NCBI GenBank assembly: GCA_010909165.1
Contig: MU008230.1
Location: 1 to 30,000, forward strand
Source of the DNA: Anthoceros angustus
Lineage: Eukaryota; Streptophyta; Anthocerotopsida; Anthocerotales; Anthocerotaceae
Direction: 5' to 3'
DNA length: 30,000 nucleotides
A program made the position numbers and the translations under genes. A model generated the notes under the pieces. That model saw nothing but the letters and a program-made list of their open reading frames with translations, made no database searches and had not been told where the DNA came from. This document shows positions 19,909 to 29,435 of the stretch, piece by piece. Within the stretch, counting starts at the first letter, position 1; each line of letters begins with the position of its first letter.

Positions 19909-22900
19909 TCAGACCACCATTTCAGACGATTTCACTAGCTGCATCAGGGTCAGTAGCACCTCGACCCTGTGAATGTCCCTTGAGGCCTGCATCCCACCAT
20001 GAACCAACTCACTCCAGAGTTACCCACAGTGCTCCGGCACCGAGCCCCACCACGGTTATTATCCTCACAAAGCCACTAAAAACGAGCACACTGGACCATG
20101 TGACATCCATAGCCATCTCAGCCCTCACCTCTACAACGAACTGTGCCCGAATTTTGTCACAACAGACTTCCATGAAGCCCTTAATGATGGTCAGCCCAAG
20201 ACCCCGAATGTGATCAGCCAATTGAAGCAAAAGTCCCCGCTTCTCACACGTCATCTGTCCGCACCGCAGATTAATCCCGCCATAACCCCTCTTCAGTAAA
20301 CAACCCTGCACTTTTACCCCTCTGTCTCCTTCCTCTCCTACCCCCCACCGCCACGAAACCCCCCCACAAAATTGAAGGAGAAGGATACTTGCCTCCACCA
20401 GCATTTGACGTGGCTGACTCAAGTTTTGTACAACAACCTCCCTGCCATCATCCACGGTCAGCTTTGGGCTGCCGTTCTGCTCACCCTGCACCTCATCCTG
20501 AACACTGAAACAAATCACACCAACTGACAAACACACGCTAATGCTGTGCAGTAAGATGCTGAAAAAAGACAATCCAACCTTCCCCAAAAGGCTGTTCCTT
20601 ACAGTTTACCTTGAACCTGCCCTCAATTCGTGCAACAGATTGTAGGAGATGAACATGTTTGATCGTCCTTTCCAACAGCGCATCTATGCTACACTGTACA
20701 CAGCCAACACAAAGGTAACTAATTAGTGTTGCAGAAACTTTCCAGTCGAATCTCAAAGCTGATGGTCCTACCTTCTTAGAATTTGGGACTATCTCTCGCA
20801 GTTCTCTAACACGGTCTTGTATTTGCTGTCGGTCCTTAGGCCGAGGCCTAGGTGCCTCGCTGGGCCTGCACCTCTTCCTACAGCTCTTCCCAGCTGATGA
20901 CTGATCAACCTGCTTTGTCAGCGATACATCCATCGTTGTCTCATCGTTCAGCAGAGGCAGCCCTGGGCACCAGCTGCTCTCAGACTCGACGTGCGTCGGA
21001 TCTTGTAGCACCTCATGCAGAGCCTCTCGTCCGGACTCATCCATTGACTTACTCAAGTGATGTCCCTTGAATGGAAGACATGGTACTGATGGGTAAGTCC
21101 CTGGACTAAGCGCAACAGATGCCTGCATCAAAGTACCCCCTGGAGAAGAGGGAGGATCATTGACCAGCACAAGACAAACTTCACAGCTGAACAGTCTTCA
21201 CACAGTGGCTGCTTGTGAGACCAATGTCACCAGCACTGTTCCAACATTTACTTTTTAAAACATGAATAGAATACGAGCAAACCAAGGGCATCTCTAAGCT
21301 TGTTACAAGGCACATATTTCTTGAGTCTCCAGAAGGAAAAACTTGTCAAACAATCCAGAGGTACGATAGCTATACAGCAGAATGATACAAAGCACACTAC
21401 AAATGCATTATATTCTGACTACAAAAACGAAAAAGAAACAGAAACGAAACGGAATAAATGGTAGACTCTAGCTCTCAAAAAGATATTCAAGCTGTGCACT
21501 AGGGAGGGGAGCGAACCATTTGCAACCGTTGGACTGGCCCCTGACACCATGATATGCTGGCTATGAATATTTGAATTTTCACAGCTGGGCATCCATGATA
21601 GGCCTAAAGGCTGAATTGAATGCTGAGGTCGGGCCCCAAAGACTGACAGCCGTTCACCTGCATGAATGAGGTGCAAACCAAGTAAACATTGCAAACAGGG
21701 AGAATTGGAGCCCTGTAAATTCAGAAGTTCAGAAGGCCAGTCACCTGTGCTGACATGATGGGCATCAGACCCCACAAACTGATTTTCTGAAAGTAACCTT
21801 GGAGTCCCAGTCAAGCAGGGGTCGGCAAACACTCGCTGCATATTTTTATGCTGTTGTGACACTTCATCTCCAAGTCCAGCCACTCTTTGGCTTTTGAAAG
21901 AATGGTCCTCCAAACTTCTTTGAGATTCTACACTTGCCATAAGCTGCTGGAGTCTGCGGTTCCCTTCCTGCTGATGCAAAAGCTCCTGGCAAGAAGCATT
22001 TCAGCGTGTACAGAGTGGTGACATGTTCACACACTACTGAGGTTTGAGATAGAGCTCTGCTGTAAAGGACTCACCTCACTTGGCATGCCACAGAGCATCA
22101 TGTTCGGAGGACAGGGTGGTCCCCTAAGTCCCACAGGAGCAATCGACTTGAAATCAGGATCTGTAGCAACAGAAGCTGATCTAACTGCCGTGGATTGGGC
22201 TCTTGCAGCCACATGGGGTTGTGCAGTTGAGACAGGCACACCTTGAGATCTAGTAACAGTGTTAGAAGTGGTTGGCAAACTTTCCGGCAAATCTTTAGAA
22301 GACAAGAACAAGCTCTTGACATGAGCCACAAGATCCAGATCCTCCATAACCTGACGAGCCGCAATAATTTGGAGAGTCAATGCCACTGTATTCGTACCAA
22401 AGCAAAACAAAAAAAGAATACCTCCTTCTAAAAACTATCAGCATGACATAAAATACCCAACTATTTCTGTGGAGCCCAGCTGGACTACGCCCTGTGAGAC
22501 GGCGATTACGGCAATGGTCTGTGCACCAGCAGCAGCGAGTAAGCAGAGCATCATAAACAAATACATCGTGAAAAAAAGGTACAGCTGTCAGAGAAAAGCG
22601 TGCCAGTCCAGAAGGCATCCCTCTAACCTTGATACCAGCTGCGAACTGATTTTGCCATCCGGAATGATACTGCGAGGATGAAGGATGTACAATTTTGCAG
22701 ATACAGCATAAGGGAAAAAAAAACATAAAAGAAAGGTAAACAAGAGAAAGAGAAGAACAAAGTCGCAAGACAAGGCCACCCTACCTCCACGCTTGAGCGG
22801 CCAAACGGGCGGGAGCCACCAGTCCCGACAACCCCTCCCTTGTCTCCCCCGCCAAAGACCCACTGATGCTTGGCAGTGAGAGCCACCCGCCCGATTATTC

Positions 22901-23387
22901 TAAATGCACCACACTAGTAGTGAGTGAGGACCACATCAAGTGAAAGGCAGGGTGCGGGGAAGCAAGTACAGTACCCTTCTCCCAGTGAATACACATGATA
23001 GGACATTTTGGCAATAGCCTGCCGCAAGGGATCCTGTTGTTGAGCATTGCCGATGATGGAGGCCTCCGTGCATTTCCTCAGCTCCGTGCATTGTTGCACT
23101 CCATTCAATGGGCAAAGATTGGCAGACTGGTAGAAGCCGTCCTCCCAGGTGAGCACCCTGCAAAACGGGCAAAACAAGTTACTACAAACCACTCCTTCCT
23201 CCCTTCCTTCCTTCCTGCCTCATCACATCGCATTCCATCCCATCCCTTCCCTTCCCTTCCCACACAGGCAGGCAGGCAGGCTAGAGGGCTACATGCGGTT
23301 GCGGCGCTTGAGCTTCCACATGACAGCGTAGGACCATCCGGACTTGAGACACAGTCCTCTCAAGCTTTGGTGCAAACTGGACGACAT
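19909..23387 (-). CDS. LHW-like: LONESOME HIGHWAY-like bHLH transcription factor, about 12 exons
   Basis: LHW proteins pair with TMO5-type bHLHs and control vascular cell division. Exons that fit the family and splice in phase: 23387-23293, 23157-22975, 22899-22785, 22669-22628, 22518-22462, 22350-22075, 21985-about 21450 (3' end unsure), about 21186-20772, 20693-20610, 20497-20393, 20254-20129, 19986-19909. The N-terminal MYC-N domain is SSLHQSLRGLCLKSGWSYAV, TWEDGFY, AKMSYHVYSLGEG, TAKHQWVF, NQFAAGIK, AVIAVSQGVVQLGS. The bHLH is RPRPKDRQQIQDRVRELREI plus CSIDALLERTIKHVHLLQSV. The C-terminal domain has QPRQMLVE, CEKRGLLLQLADHIRGLGLT and ASRDIHRVEVLLTLMQLV. Start chosen at MSSS by family comparison; the frame stays open upstream. 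Exon 7/8 junction unresolved. Confidence 0.88.
20255..20392 (-). other. GC-AG intron, 138 nt and stop-free, in the LHW-like C-terminal domain
   Basis: The conserved exon ends QMLVE and the next begins MTCEKRG. The donor is GAG|GCAAGT, the strong consensus for GC-AG introns, and the acceptor is GGACAG|ATG. No GT donor in the right phase is closer. 138 nt is 46 codons with no stop, so retention keeps the frame. Confidence 0.8.
20694..20771 (-). other. stop-free 78-nt intron in the bHLH loop of the LHW-like gene
   Basis: Donor AAG|GTAGGA and acceptor TGTACAG|TGT join the basic/helix-1 exon to the helix-2 exon (CSIDALLERT). 78 nt is a multiple of three and no stop is in frame, so intron retention would add 26 residues at the loop. 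Family comparison (PNSKK joined to CSID) shows that the spliced form is the standard one. Confidence 0.85.
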
Positions 23388-24310
23388 ATTGAGCTGCGCA
23401 GCTGCCTGCTCCGGCTCCTGCTCCTGCCCCTGCCCCTGGCCCTGACCCTGCTCCTGCTCAGATTCACATGTCCTGCTTCTACTTATCGCCATGGCACCAC
23501 TGTGGCTACCGTGGTCGCGTGAGTGCACAACATGATGGCCTCCACCGAGCCTGAGCGATTGTGAGAAGCATTCTTTCCAGTCCTGGCGGCGCGGGTCCAG
23601 ACTCGGGAGGGAAGCCTGGCCTAAGGAGGGCCGCGCAGGGCCGGCCGGCACACACCAGGCACCTGCCCACCAACAGCACTTGCGATACCTGGTCCTCGGA
23701 CAAGAGCGGCCATCTCCGATATCCCCTTGTCTTGCCTTGCCTTGCCTTCACTGCGCTATGCTCTCCCTGTCTCTCTCTCCTCTTTCCTAGCCTCCACAAT
23801 TGTTTATTATTCATGTAGACTGTCGTTTAACCCTCAACGACGGAACGTCTCAAATTGACACGCTCCGACGGTGCAAACGTCTCAAATTGACACCTCCTCC
23901 GACGGTGCGAAATGGTTGGAAGATTTGGTTGGAAAATCTTGACCATAATTTTTAGATATTAAATATTAAATAACAATAATTTAAAAATATTTCTACAAAA
24001 TAGCCCACAAACGGCCGTCGTTCTGGGGTTAACGCGTCTGTTCGCACTGCACACGGCCAGTATCTAGTATCTACTAATCCTGCAGGTAGTCTACAGCAGA
24101 GGAGAAGCTGCCCCTTCCGATGACAGAAGGCAAGGGTCTCCCTTCTCCTCTGCCTCTTGTGGGGAGAGATTCTCTCTCCCTTGCTGCGGAATTTTTCCAT
24201 TCTCAGTATATCAATGTCGTCCCCGCATATGGGCGGGCAGTGAGAGTTCTCCTTATCTGGCCCAAGTTTGCCCTTTCTGGCTGTCTGGAGACTACATCAG
24301 CTTGTGAACA
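23388..24310. other. intergenic: 5' region of LHW-like gene and short repeats
   Basis: Nearest the gene is a CTGCTC/CCCTGG-type short repeat (23400-23460), which reads as Glu-Gln/Gly-Gln repeats in the same frame as LHW exon 1. A two-copy 32-bp tandem repeat lies at about 23846-23910 (CGTCTCAAATTGACAC in each copy). A CCTTG run is at 23728-23750, and an AT-rich stretch at 23950-24000. No promoter element stands out and no gene is seen. Confidence 0.5.
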
Positions 24311-24322
24311 AAAGGTCAACAA

Positions 24323-24500
24323 CGCACACACACTTACAGAGATTGTGTAGCAACACACATACACTATATGCATTTGTAAAAAGCACACACACTTACAGAG
24401 ATTGTGTAACAACACACACACACTGTATGCATTTGTAAAAAGCACACACACTTACAGTGATTTGTGTAGCAACACACAGACACTGTATGCACTCCCTTGC
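24323..24500. repeat. minisatellite, three 59-bp units
   Basis: Units begin GCACACACACTTACAG at 24324, 24383 and 24442, so the period is 59 bp. Each holds GATTGTGTAGCAACACACA and TATGCATTTGTAAAAA or a close variant; the third unit is diverged at its end. Confidence 0.9.
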
Positions 24501-24616
24501 CACATACACTGAATGCATTTAAATGTACAAAGCACACACACAGTGTTTGTGTGTTGCCACATACACTGAATGCATTTAAATGTACAAAGCACACACACAG
24601 TGTTTGTGTGTTGCTA
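24501..24616. repeat. minisatellite, two 57-bp units
   Basis: Units begin CACATACACTGAATGCATTT at 24501 and 24558 and are almost identical. They contain AAATGTACAAAGCACACACA and GTGTTTGTGTGTTGC, so this array shares (CA)n character with the adjacent 59-bp array. It ends ~50 bases from the stop codon of the PPR gene and is probably in its 3' UTR. Confidence 0.9.
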
Positions 24617-24667
24617 CACACAAACACTGTATGCTTTCCCTTGCCTTGCATTGCACTGCCTTATCCT

Positions 24668-26914
24668 TCAAGGAATGAGAATCCGGCGGTCGCCACAGGA
24701 ACAAGAGCCATCCAGGAACCGGTGCACCCGATGAGCATCTCTCACAATAATCTCCCGCCTCTCCAGCCGTGACATGATCTGGGTGCCGCTGTGGCAGTCG
24801 CTGCACATCCGCAGATTCTTAGTGACGAGCAGAGGGGTGCCCTCCGGAGTGTTGAGCAGACCGTACGCCAAGGCCAGCTTCTCAGCATGTCCGCACAGGG
24901 CATCCTTCTTCTCCCGCTCAGACACAGCCTTGAGCACTAATTCCGTGTGGGGAACATGCCCTCCTTCCTCCTTCAGCCTCGCATTCACGCTCCTGAGCTT
25001 ACAGGAGATGTCGGGCCTGCTGCACCTGTCGTCCCCGACAGTGAACTCGTGCACCTCTTCCTCCACCTCGATGCAGGCCTTGGCAGCTATCTTCTTGGCC
25101 CCAGCGTTCTTCCTCAGCCTCTCGATCCTGCCCACATCCTCCCACCTGCCAGCATTAGCGTAGATGTTGCCTAAGAGCACGTAGCAACTGGCATCGTGGG
25201 CGTCCAGTTCCACCAGACGCTCGAAGCATCGCCTTCCTCGCTCCACATCCCCGAAGCTCCTGCAAGCGGTGAGCAAGGCAGTCCAGCCCACCACGGGATC
25301 GCCCAGGGATGTGGTGAGCAACATGCTTTCTGCCTCCTCCAGCAGGCCAGACCGGCCCAGGAGATGGACCATGCAGTTATAGTGGAGATCCGTGGGCTGG
25401 ATGCTGTGCTCTTCCACCATCATCCGGAAGTAGCCCTGGCCCTGCTGCACCAGACCAGCATGACTGCAGGCAGCCAGGAGAGAAACGAAGGTTGCTGCAT
25501 CTGGGCGGATGCAGCCTCCTTGCTCCACCTGCATTTGCAGCTGTCCGAAGCACTCCATGGCCATGCCCGCCAGCCCATGCTCAGCGTACCCGTTCATCAT
25601 GGCATTCCATGCCACCACATCTCTGCTGGGCAGTGCATCAAACACCCTCCGAGCATCCTCCAAGCTCCCGCACTTGCAGTACATGTCGATCAGGCAAGTG
25701 CCCACCACGGCGTCTCCTTCCAGGCCTGTCTCACGGATCTGTGAGTGAAGCTGCTTCCCCTGCTGCACAGCTCCCACGCTGGCGCATGCTCCGAGGAGGC
25801 AGGCCAGTGTAACCTGGTCACCTACTGCAGCTGCTGCTGCTTCACGAGTCATGCCCCGCATCTGCATCCCTGCATACAGGTCCAGCGCCTGCCGGCCCAT
25901 CCCTGCTCTGGCATACCCTGCGATCATGGCATTCCATGTCACCACATTCTTGGTGGACAGCTGGTCGAACACCTTGCGAGCATCCTCCAGGCTGCCGCAT
26001 TTGGCATACATATGCACCAGGCTGGTGGACACGAAGTCATCCTGCTCCTGCTGATTCTGCTGCTGCTGTTGGATGTGGACATGCACCTCCTTGCCGGCCC
26101 GCAGGTGCTGTGCAGAGGCACAAGCCGTGAGGACGCCCACAAAGGTATGCGAGTCCGGCTTCACCAGTGCAGCTTGCCGCATGTCCCGATACAGCTGGAT
26201 GGCCCGCTGGGGCCGCCCATGTCGCGCATGCGCCCAAATGATGGATGCCCACATGTAGACATTGGGCTCGGTGACCTCGATGAAGACGCTCATCGCCTCA
26301 TCCACTGCCCCATGTGACGCATACATGGAGATGATGTGGTTGGCCAGAAACGCGTCCGAGTGGAAGCCGGTGGCCACGGCAAGAGAATGGACTCGCCTGG
26401 CCAAGCCCAGATCCTGCTCATCAGACTCCGCACCTGTTCCACGCCTGCACTTCTTCAGCACTGGGTAGAAGAGGGAATTGGTGGTGTGTGCGCAAGAGCA
26501 ACTCCCCTGCTGCACCAGTAGCTCCAGCGCTTCCACAGCCTCCTTCAACGGGCCCTGCTCACAAAGTTGGCTCAACCTCTCTACATCCTCTGCGGACAGT
26601 CTCATGCGAGCATCCCACATGGCCAGCTGCAAATCCACCCATCCGGGCTTGCTGGCATTGTCCAGCCATAACGGCTCCTTGGAGCCCTTGTGCCTGAAGT
26701 CCGGATGGCTTGGACCCTTCTTCTCCGCCCTGTTGTCCCACCACTGACTGGGGTCGGCAAAGAAGTGGTGCCACAGCACGTGCTGCCGTTCCCTGCTGCT
26801 GTTGCTGCTGCAGGCCTTTGTTGTTGCCTTGATTGCCACTCCTGCTTGTGCTGGTGGAGGAGGGCAGCATGGCTGCAGCCGCCACAGCAACGGCAGCTGC
26901 TCTGCTAGGAGCAT
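24668..26914 (-). CDS. DYW-class PPR protein, organelle RNA editing factor family, variant C-terminus
   Basis: PLS-class PPR-DYW proteins bind organelle transcripts and the DYW domain deaminates C to U. 748 codons, no intron; a TAG lies four codons before the ATG. The N-terminus (1-130) lacks a clear presequence but is basic and Ser-rich. About 10 PPR-type repeats span 145-550 (YAKCGSLEDARKVFDQL at 303-319, YCKCGSLEDARRVFDAL at 412-428). E-type region 540-650; PG-box-like GGHVPHT at 651; DYW domain 660-748 with HAE (676-678), CSDC (704-707), REIIVRD and CSCGD (738-742). The catalytic His, Glu and Cys pair are present. The usual end Gly-Asp-Tyr-Trp is replaced by GDRRILIP, and the common HH is VHR. 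A Gln-rich insert (QQQQQNQQEQ, 282-291) sits in one repeat. Target unknown. Confidence 0.93.
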   Translation of the reverse strand: MLLAEQLPLLWRLQPCCPPPPAQAGVAIKATTKACSSNSSRERQHVLWHHFFADPSQWWDNRAEKKGPSHPDFRHKGSKEPLWLDNASKPGWVDLQLAMWDARMRLSAEDVERLSQLCEQGPLKEAVEALELLVQQGSCSCAHTTNSLFYPVLKKCRRGTGAESDEQDLGLARRVHSLAVATGFHSDAFLANHIISMYASHGAVDEAMSVFIEVTEPNVYMWASIIWAHARHGRPQRAIQLYRDMRQAALVKPDSHTFVGVLTACASAQHLRAGKEVHVHIQQQQQNQQEQDDFVSTSLVHMYAKCGSLEDARKVFDQLSTKNVVTWNAMIAGYARAGMGRQALDLYAGMQMRGMTREAAAAAVGDQVTLACLLGACASVGAVQQGKQLHSQIRETGLEGDAVVGTCLIDMYCKCGSLEDARRVFDALPSRDVVAWNAMMNGYAEHGLAGMAMECFGQLQMQVEQGGCIRPDAATFVSLLAACSHAGLVQQGQGYFRMMVEEHSIQPTDLHYNCMVHLLGRSGLLEEAESMLLTTSLGDPVVGWTALLTACRSFGDVERGRRCFERLVELDAHDASCYVLLGNIYANAGRWEDVGRIERLRKNAGAKKIAAKACIEVEEEVHEFTVGDDRCSRPDISCKLRSVNARLKEEGGHVPHTELVLKAVSEREKKDALCGHAEKLALAYGLLNTPEGTPLLVTKNLRMCSDCHSGTQIMSRLERREIIVRDAHRVHRFLDGSCSCGDRRILIP

Positions 26915-28489
26915 CTCCTCCTTCGTCTAGCTGCTACCTGCTCCCTTCCTGATGCTGATGCTGCAGCTGCCACCATCTCCAACCCCACCTGTACCAAACA
27001 ACCAGCCGTCTTCCTTCATGCAGCATCCTCCTCTTCTTCCTCTGCCCCTCACCACCACACTTCATAGTTTGCTACATATTACATACCTCATGTCGACAGC
27101 AGGGAAATGGAGCTCTCTGCTCACACAAGAGATCTTGTTGCCTTTCCAGATAGGACTGTCCAGACATCCATGAATGACCATGACCTCTGCCGTGTTGCGT
27201 CCTGTCGTGTAGCTGAACGAGAAACTGAGTACTTCAGGCGGAGAGGCCGAGGCAGGCGACCGCCCAGCAGTCTTGCCTGCGTGCGACATATAGAGACGTT
27301 TCGTTCACCAACTGAAAACGTTTCCTACATCCAACACATTGAGTCGTTTCCGTCACCCGACCTGACGGTCGAGACCTCCACTGGCCATTGCGCTTGCGAT
27401 TCGTTTTGGAGGCCGCGGCTTAGGCCCGAACGCGGTGAGCGGCTCCAAGGTTCCTTCATCAACGTCGTGACGATGCATCGAATCAGCCGCTGCTTGCATA
27501 CAGGGACCGTCTAAAATCACAATAAACCCTAACAAGCAGGCAGGGCCAGAACTAGAGCCAGAGCTGGACGAGAGCCAGCGACGGCAGCAGCCTACATAAA
27601 TGTCGAGCACAGTGCTGAACCACAGCCAGTACAGGAAGCACCACCTCCTCTGCCGTTTTACCTCCAAAAGAATCGTCCTCCATATTCTTACACCTCCTCC
27701 CTCACAACCTATATATGTATCTTCGTCACTACCTCATAGGTACTCTCGCCTTCCCGCCTCTTCCCAGTATCTGAGCCAACCAGCATCATGTGTGCTTCTG
27801 TGGCGCAAAACTCCACTTCCAGGCCAGGAGGCTAATGCGGACATACATATACATACACTTCTCCTACGCATTAACTGATGTCAGTTCCTGAAAGATGAAA
27901 CGTTTTCATTCCGCTTTCGTGCATGTATTGTACACGAAACAAAAACCTGAGGTCCATCAACTACCATCCCAGCTTTGCGTGTCTCACACACTTCACTATC
28001 CCCAATCTCGTGTCCTCACAGACAACACATCTTACACACCCCACACACACACACAACCACACACTACATACACACTATCTAGTATCCATTCTGCTGCTGC
28101 CACGAACCCTCTTCTTGTACTAGAATTCGAGAGAGGCAAGCTGGCTGGCTGGCTGGCTGGCTGGCTGAAAAAGCTTAGGATAGATGGCCATGATTGACAC
28201 AACCCCATGAAACAGAAACAATCAACTAGTCACTTACATGGTCAGAAGTAAAAGCCGCGCGCACTTTCAGGTGCACACTAGGTTTACATGTATAAACTCA
28301 AAATAGTTGCTCAAACCCGTTGGCAGCAATCTTAAAAGGTGGCAAGCACTGAACAAAAACCATCTCGAGTTCATGTCAGTGCAACGAATGAATCTGTCAA
28401 ACGCATACCAGCATCATCAAAGCCGCAGCTGACAGAGCACCTGCCGAGTAGCTTGTTCCCCTTCGCAGGAAATGCTCTCGGTTTCATCC
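26915..28489. other. intergenic, upstream of the PPR gene; microsatellites
   Basis: No gene is supported. Open frames at 27107-27514 (+), 27353-27667 (-) and 27895-28197 (+) have no domains. Three CGTTTC motifs are spaced through about 27297-27356. (CA)n-rich DNA lies at 28030-28080, and a perfect GGCT run at about 28139-28166. The first few hundred bases are expected to hold the PPR promoter, but I cannot point to a TATA box with confidence. Confidence 0.5.
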
Positions 28490-28491
28490 GC

Positions 28492-28556
28492 TACCATGGT
28501 GTGCCTAAGCTACTTGCAGCAGGGCATTCACTCCTTTAGGCACCCCATCTATTCTT
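28492..28556. repeat. second, single-arm copy of the MITE end
   Basis: TACCATGGTGTGCCTAAGCTACTTGCA (in two overlapping parts, 28492-28518) and TTTAGGCACCCCATCT (28535-28550) repeat the left arm at 28772-28832 with a few differences. No matching right arm is next to it. It may be the outer left end of a larger element that ends near 28990, with a nested copy inside, or a fragment. Confidence 0.7.
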
Positions 28557-28771
28557 GATCTAATTACATACATATATTATAAAACACTCTTAAAGATCTA
28601 AAACACGTTTGATCTATTTGCATCTTATATCGATTGAATCTGAAAGTTTTAATCACCAACTATTCATTTTTGGAAAACACCCCACTCTTATGTGTCCAAA
28701 TGGAGAAGAAGAAGAATTTTATTTGAGTCCACTAAGGATTTCGTCATGGGACTTGGTACTTAATAAACTTG

Positions 28772-29034
28772 TACCATGGTGTGCCTAAGCTACTTGCACC
28801 AAGGGCATCCACTCCCTTTAGGCACCCCATCTAAGTACCGATCTAAGCGGATGCTTAAGCGTTCTTATAAATGTGTGTCCATTTGGCCTCGCCATTTGGA
28901 CACACATAGGAAACCTAATGGACACTAAGCATCCTGCGCTTAGATCGGTGATTGTGGTGCCTAAAGGAAGTGGATGCCCGCAAGTAGCTCTTTCGAGCAT
29001 AGATCAGTCCTTAGATCAATACTTAGATGGGGTG
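28772..29034. mobile_element. foldback MITE-like inverted repeat
   Basis: Nested inverted-repeat pairs share one centre at about 28889: ATGTGTGTCCATTTGG (28871-28886) with 28892-28907; CGATCTAAGCG (28839-28849) with 28937-28947; the 22-base GCATCCACTCCCTTTAGGCACC segment (28805-28826) with 28956-28977; AGCTACTTGC (28788-28797) with 28980-28989. A further 15-base perfect pair, CACCCCATCTAAGTA (28823-28837) with 29020-29034, lies outside this nesting. There is no coding capacity, which fits a small non-autonomous DNA transposon that can fold into a long hairpin. Confidence 0.7.
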
Positions 29035-29434
29035 ACTTGTTTGAAAAATTTCATCCAAGTAGACTATAATAAAGGACTTCGTTCTTATATGTAACCTATA
29101 TAGGTATCGGTATAAATGTACAAAAACCTCCTCTCGCTCCATTGTGTATCTCATAGGATCCTTTCTGTTATATACTGACGTGCTGGAGTTTAGCAATATC
29201 GTGGCACCTTGGATCGAGGTTTCTAGTGGATGATTTGTCTTTGGATCTGCCTAGCCCTCGGCGCGGAGCAGGCTGTGTGGCAGCTGCAGATCAGTCAGGC
29301 TGGTGGCTCAGATTGTCGTAGGTCAGTGTGCAAGCGCCTCGAATGTGGTTTCAGGATTGTCCAAAGTTTTCGAAGTGTCGACTCAGATGGGTGAGGAAGG
29401 AGTTGGCCCTGGTGCAACCGAAGGATATCCAGCT
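29035..29434. other. unassigned spacer up to the ambiguous base
   Basis: Holds a TATAAATG (about 29112) and an open stretch from about 29303 with no recognised domain (starting MAQIVVGQCASASNVVSG if the first codon ATG-like TTG/CTG use is allowed). It is not similar to glutamate synthase, so the change from plant to bacterial sequence is at or very near the N at 29435. Confidence 0.4.
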
Positions 29435-29435
29435 N

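Noticed and set aside
24323-24616. CRISPR-like regular repeats
   Set aside because: Units are directly adjacent tandem copies with no spacers, in plant DNA; they are minisatellites.
24364-24651. Cys/Val-rich minus-strand frame (repeated CVCF segments)
   Set aside because: It is only the translation of the CA-rich minisatellites.
25196-26317. Plus-strand open frames of 182 and 190 codons opposite the PPR gene
   Set aside because: They are antisense shadows of a GC-rich coding sequence; the minus-strand frame explains the region fully.
27107-27514. 135-codon plus-strand frame upstream of the PPR gene
   Set aside because: No recognised domain, odd composition and no partner exons; treated as chance.
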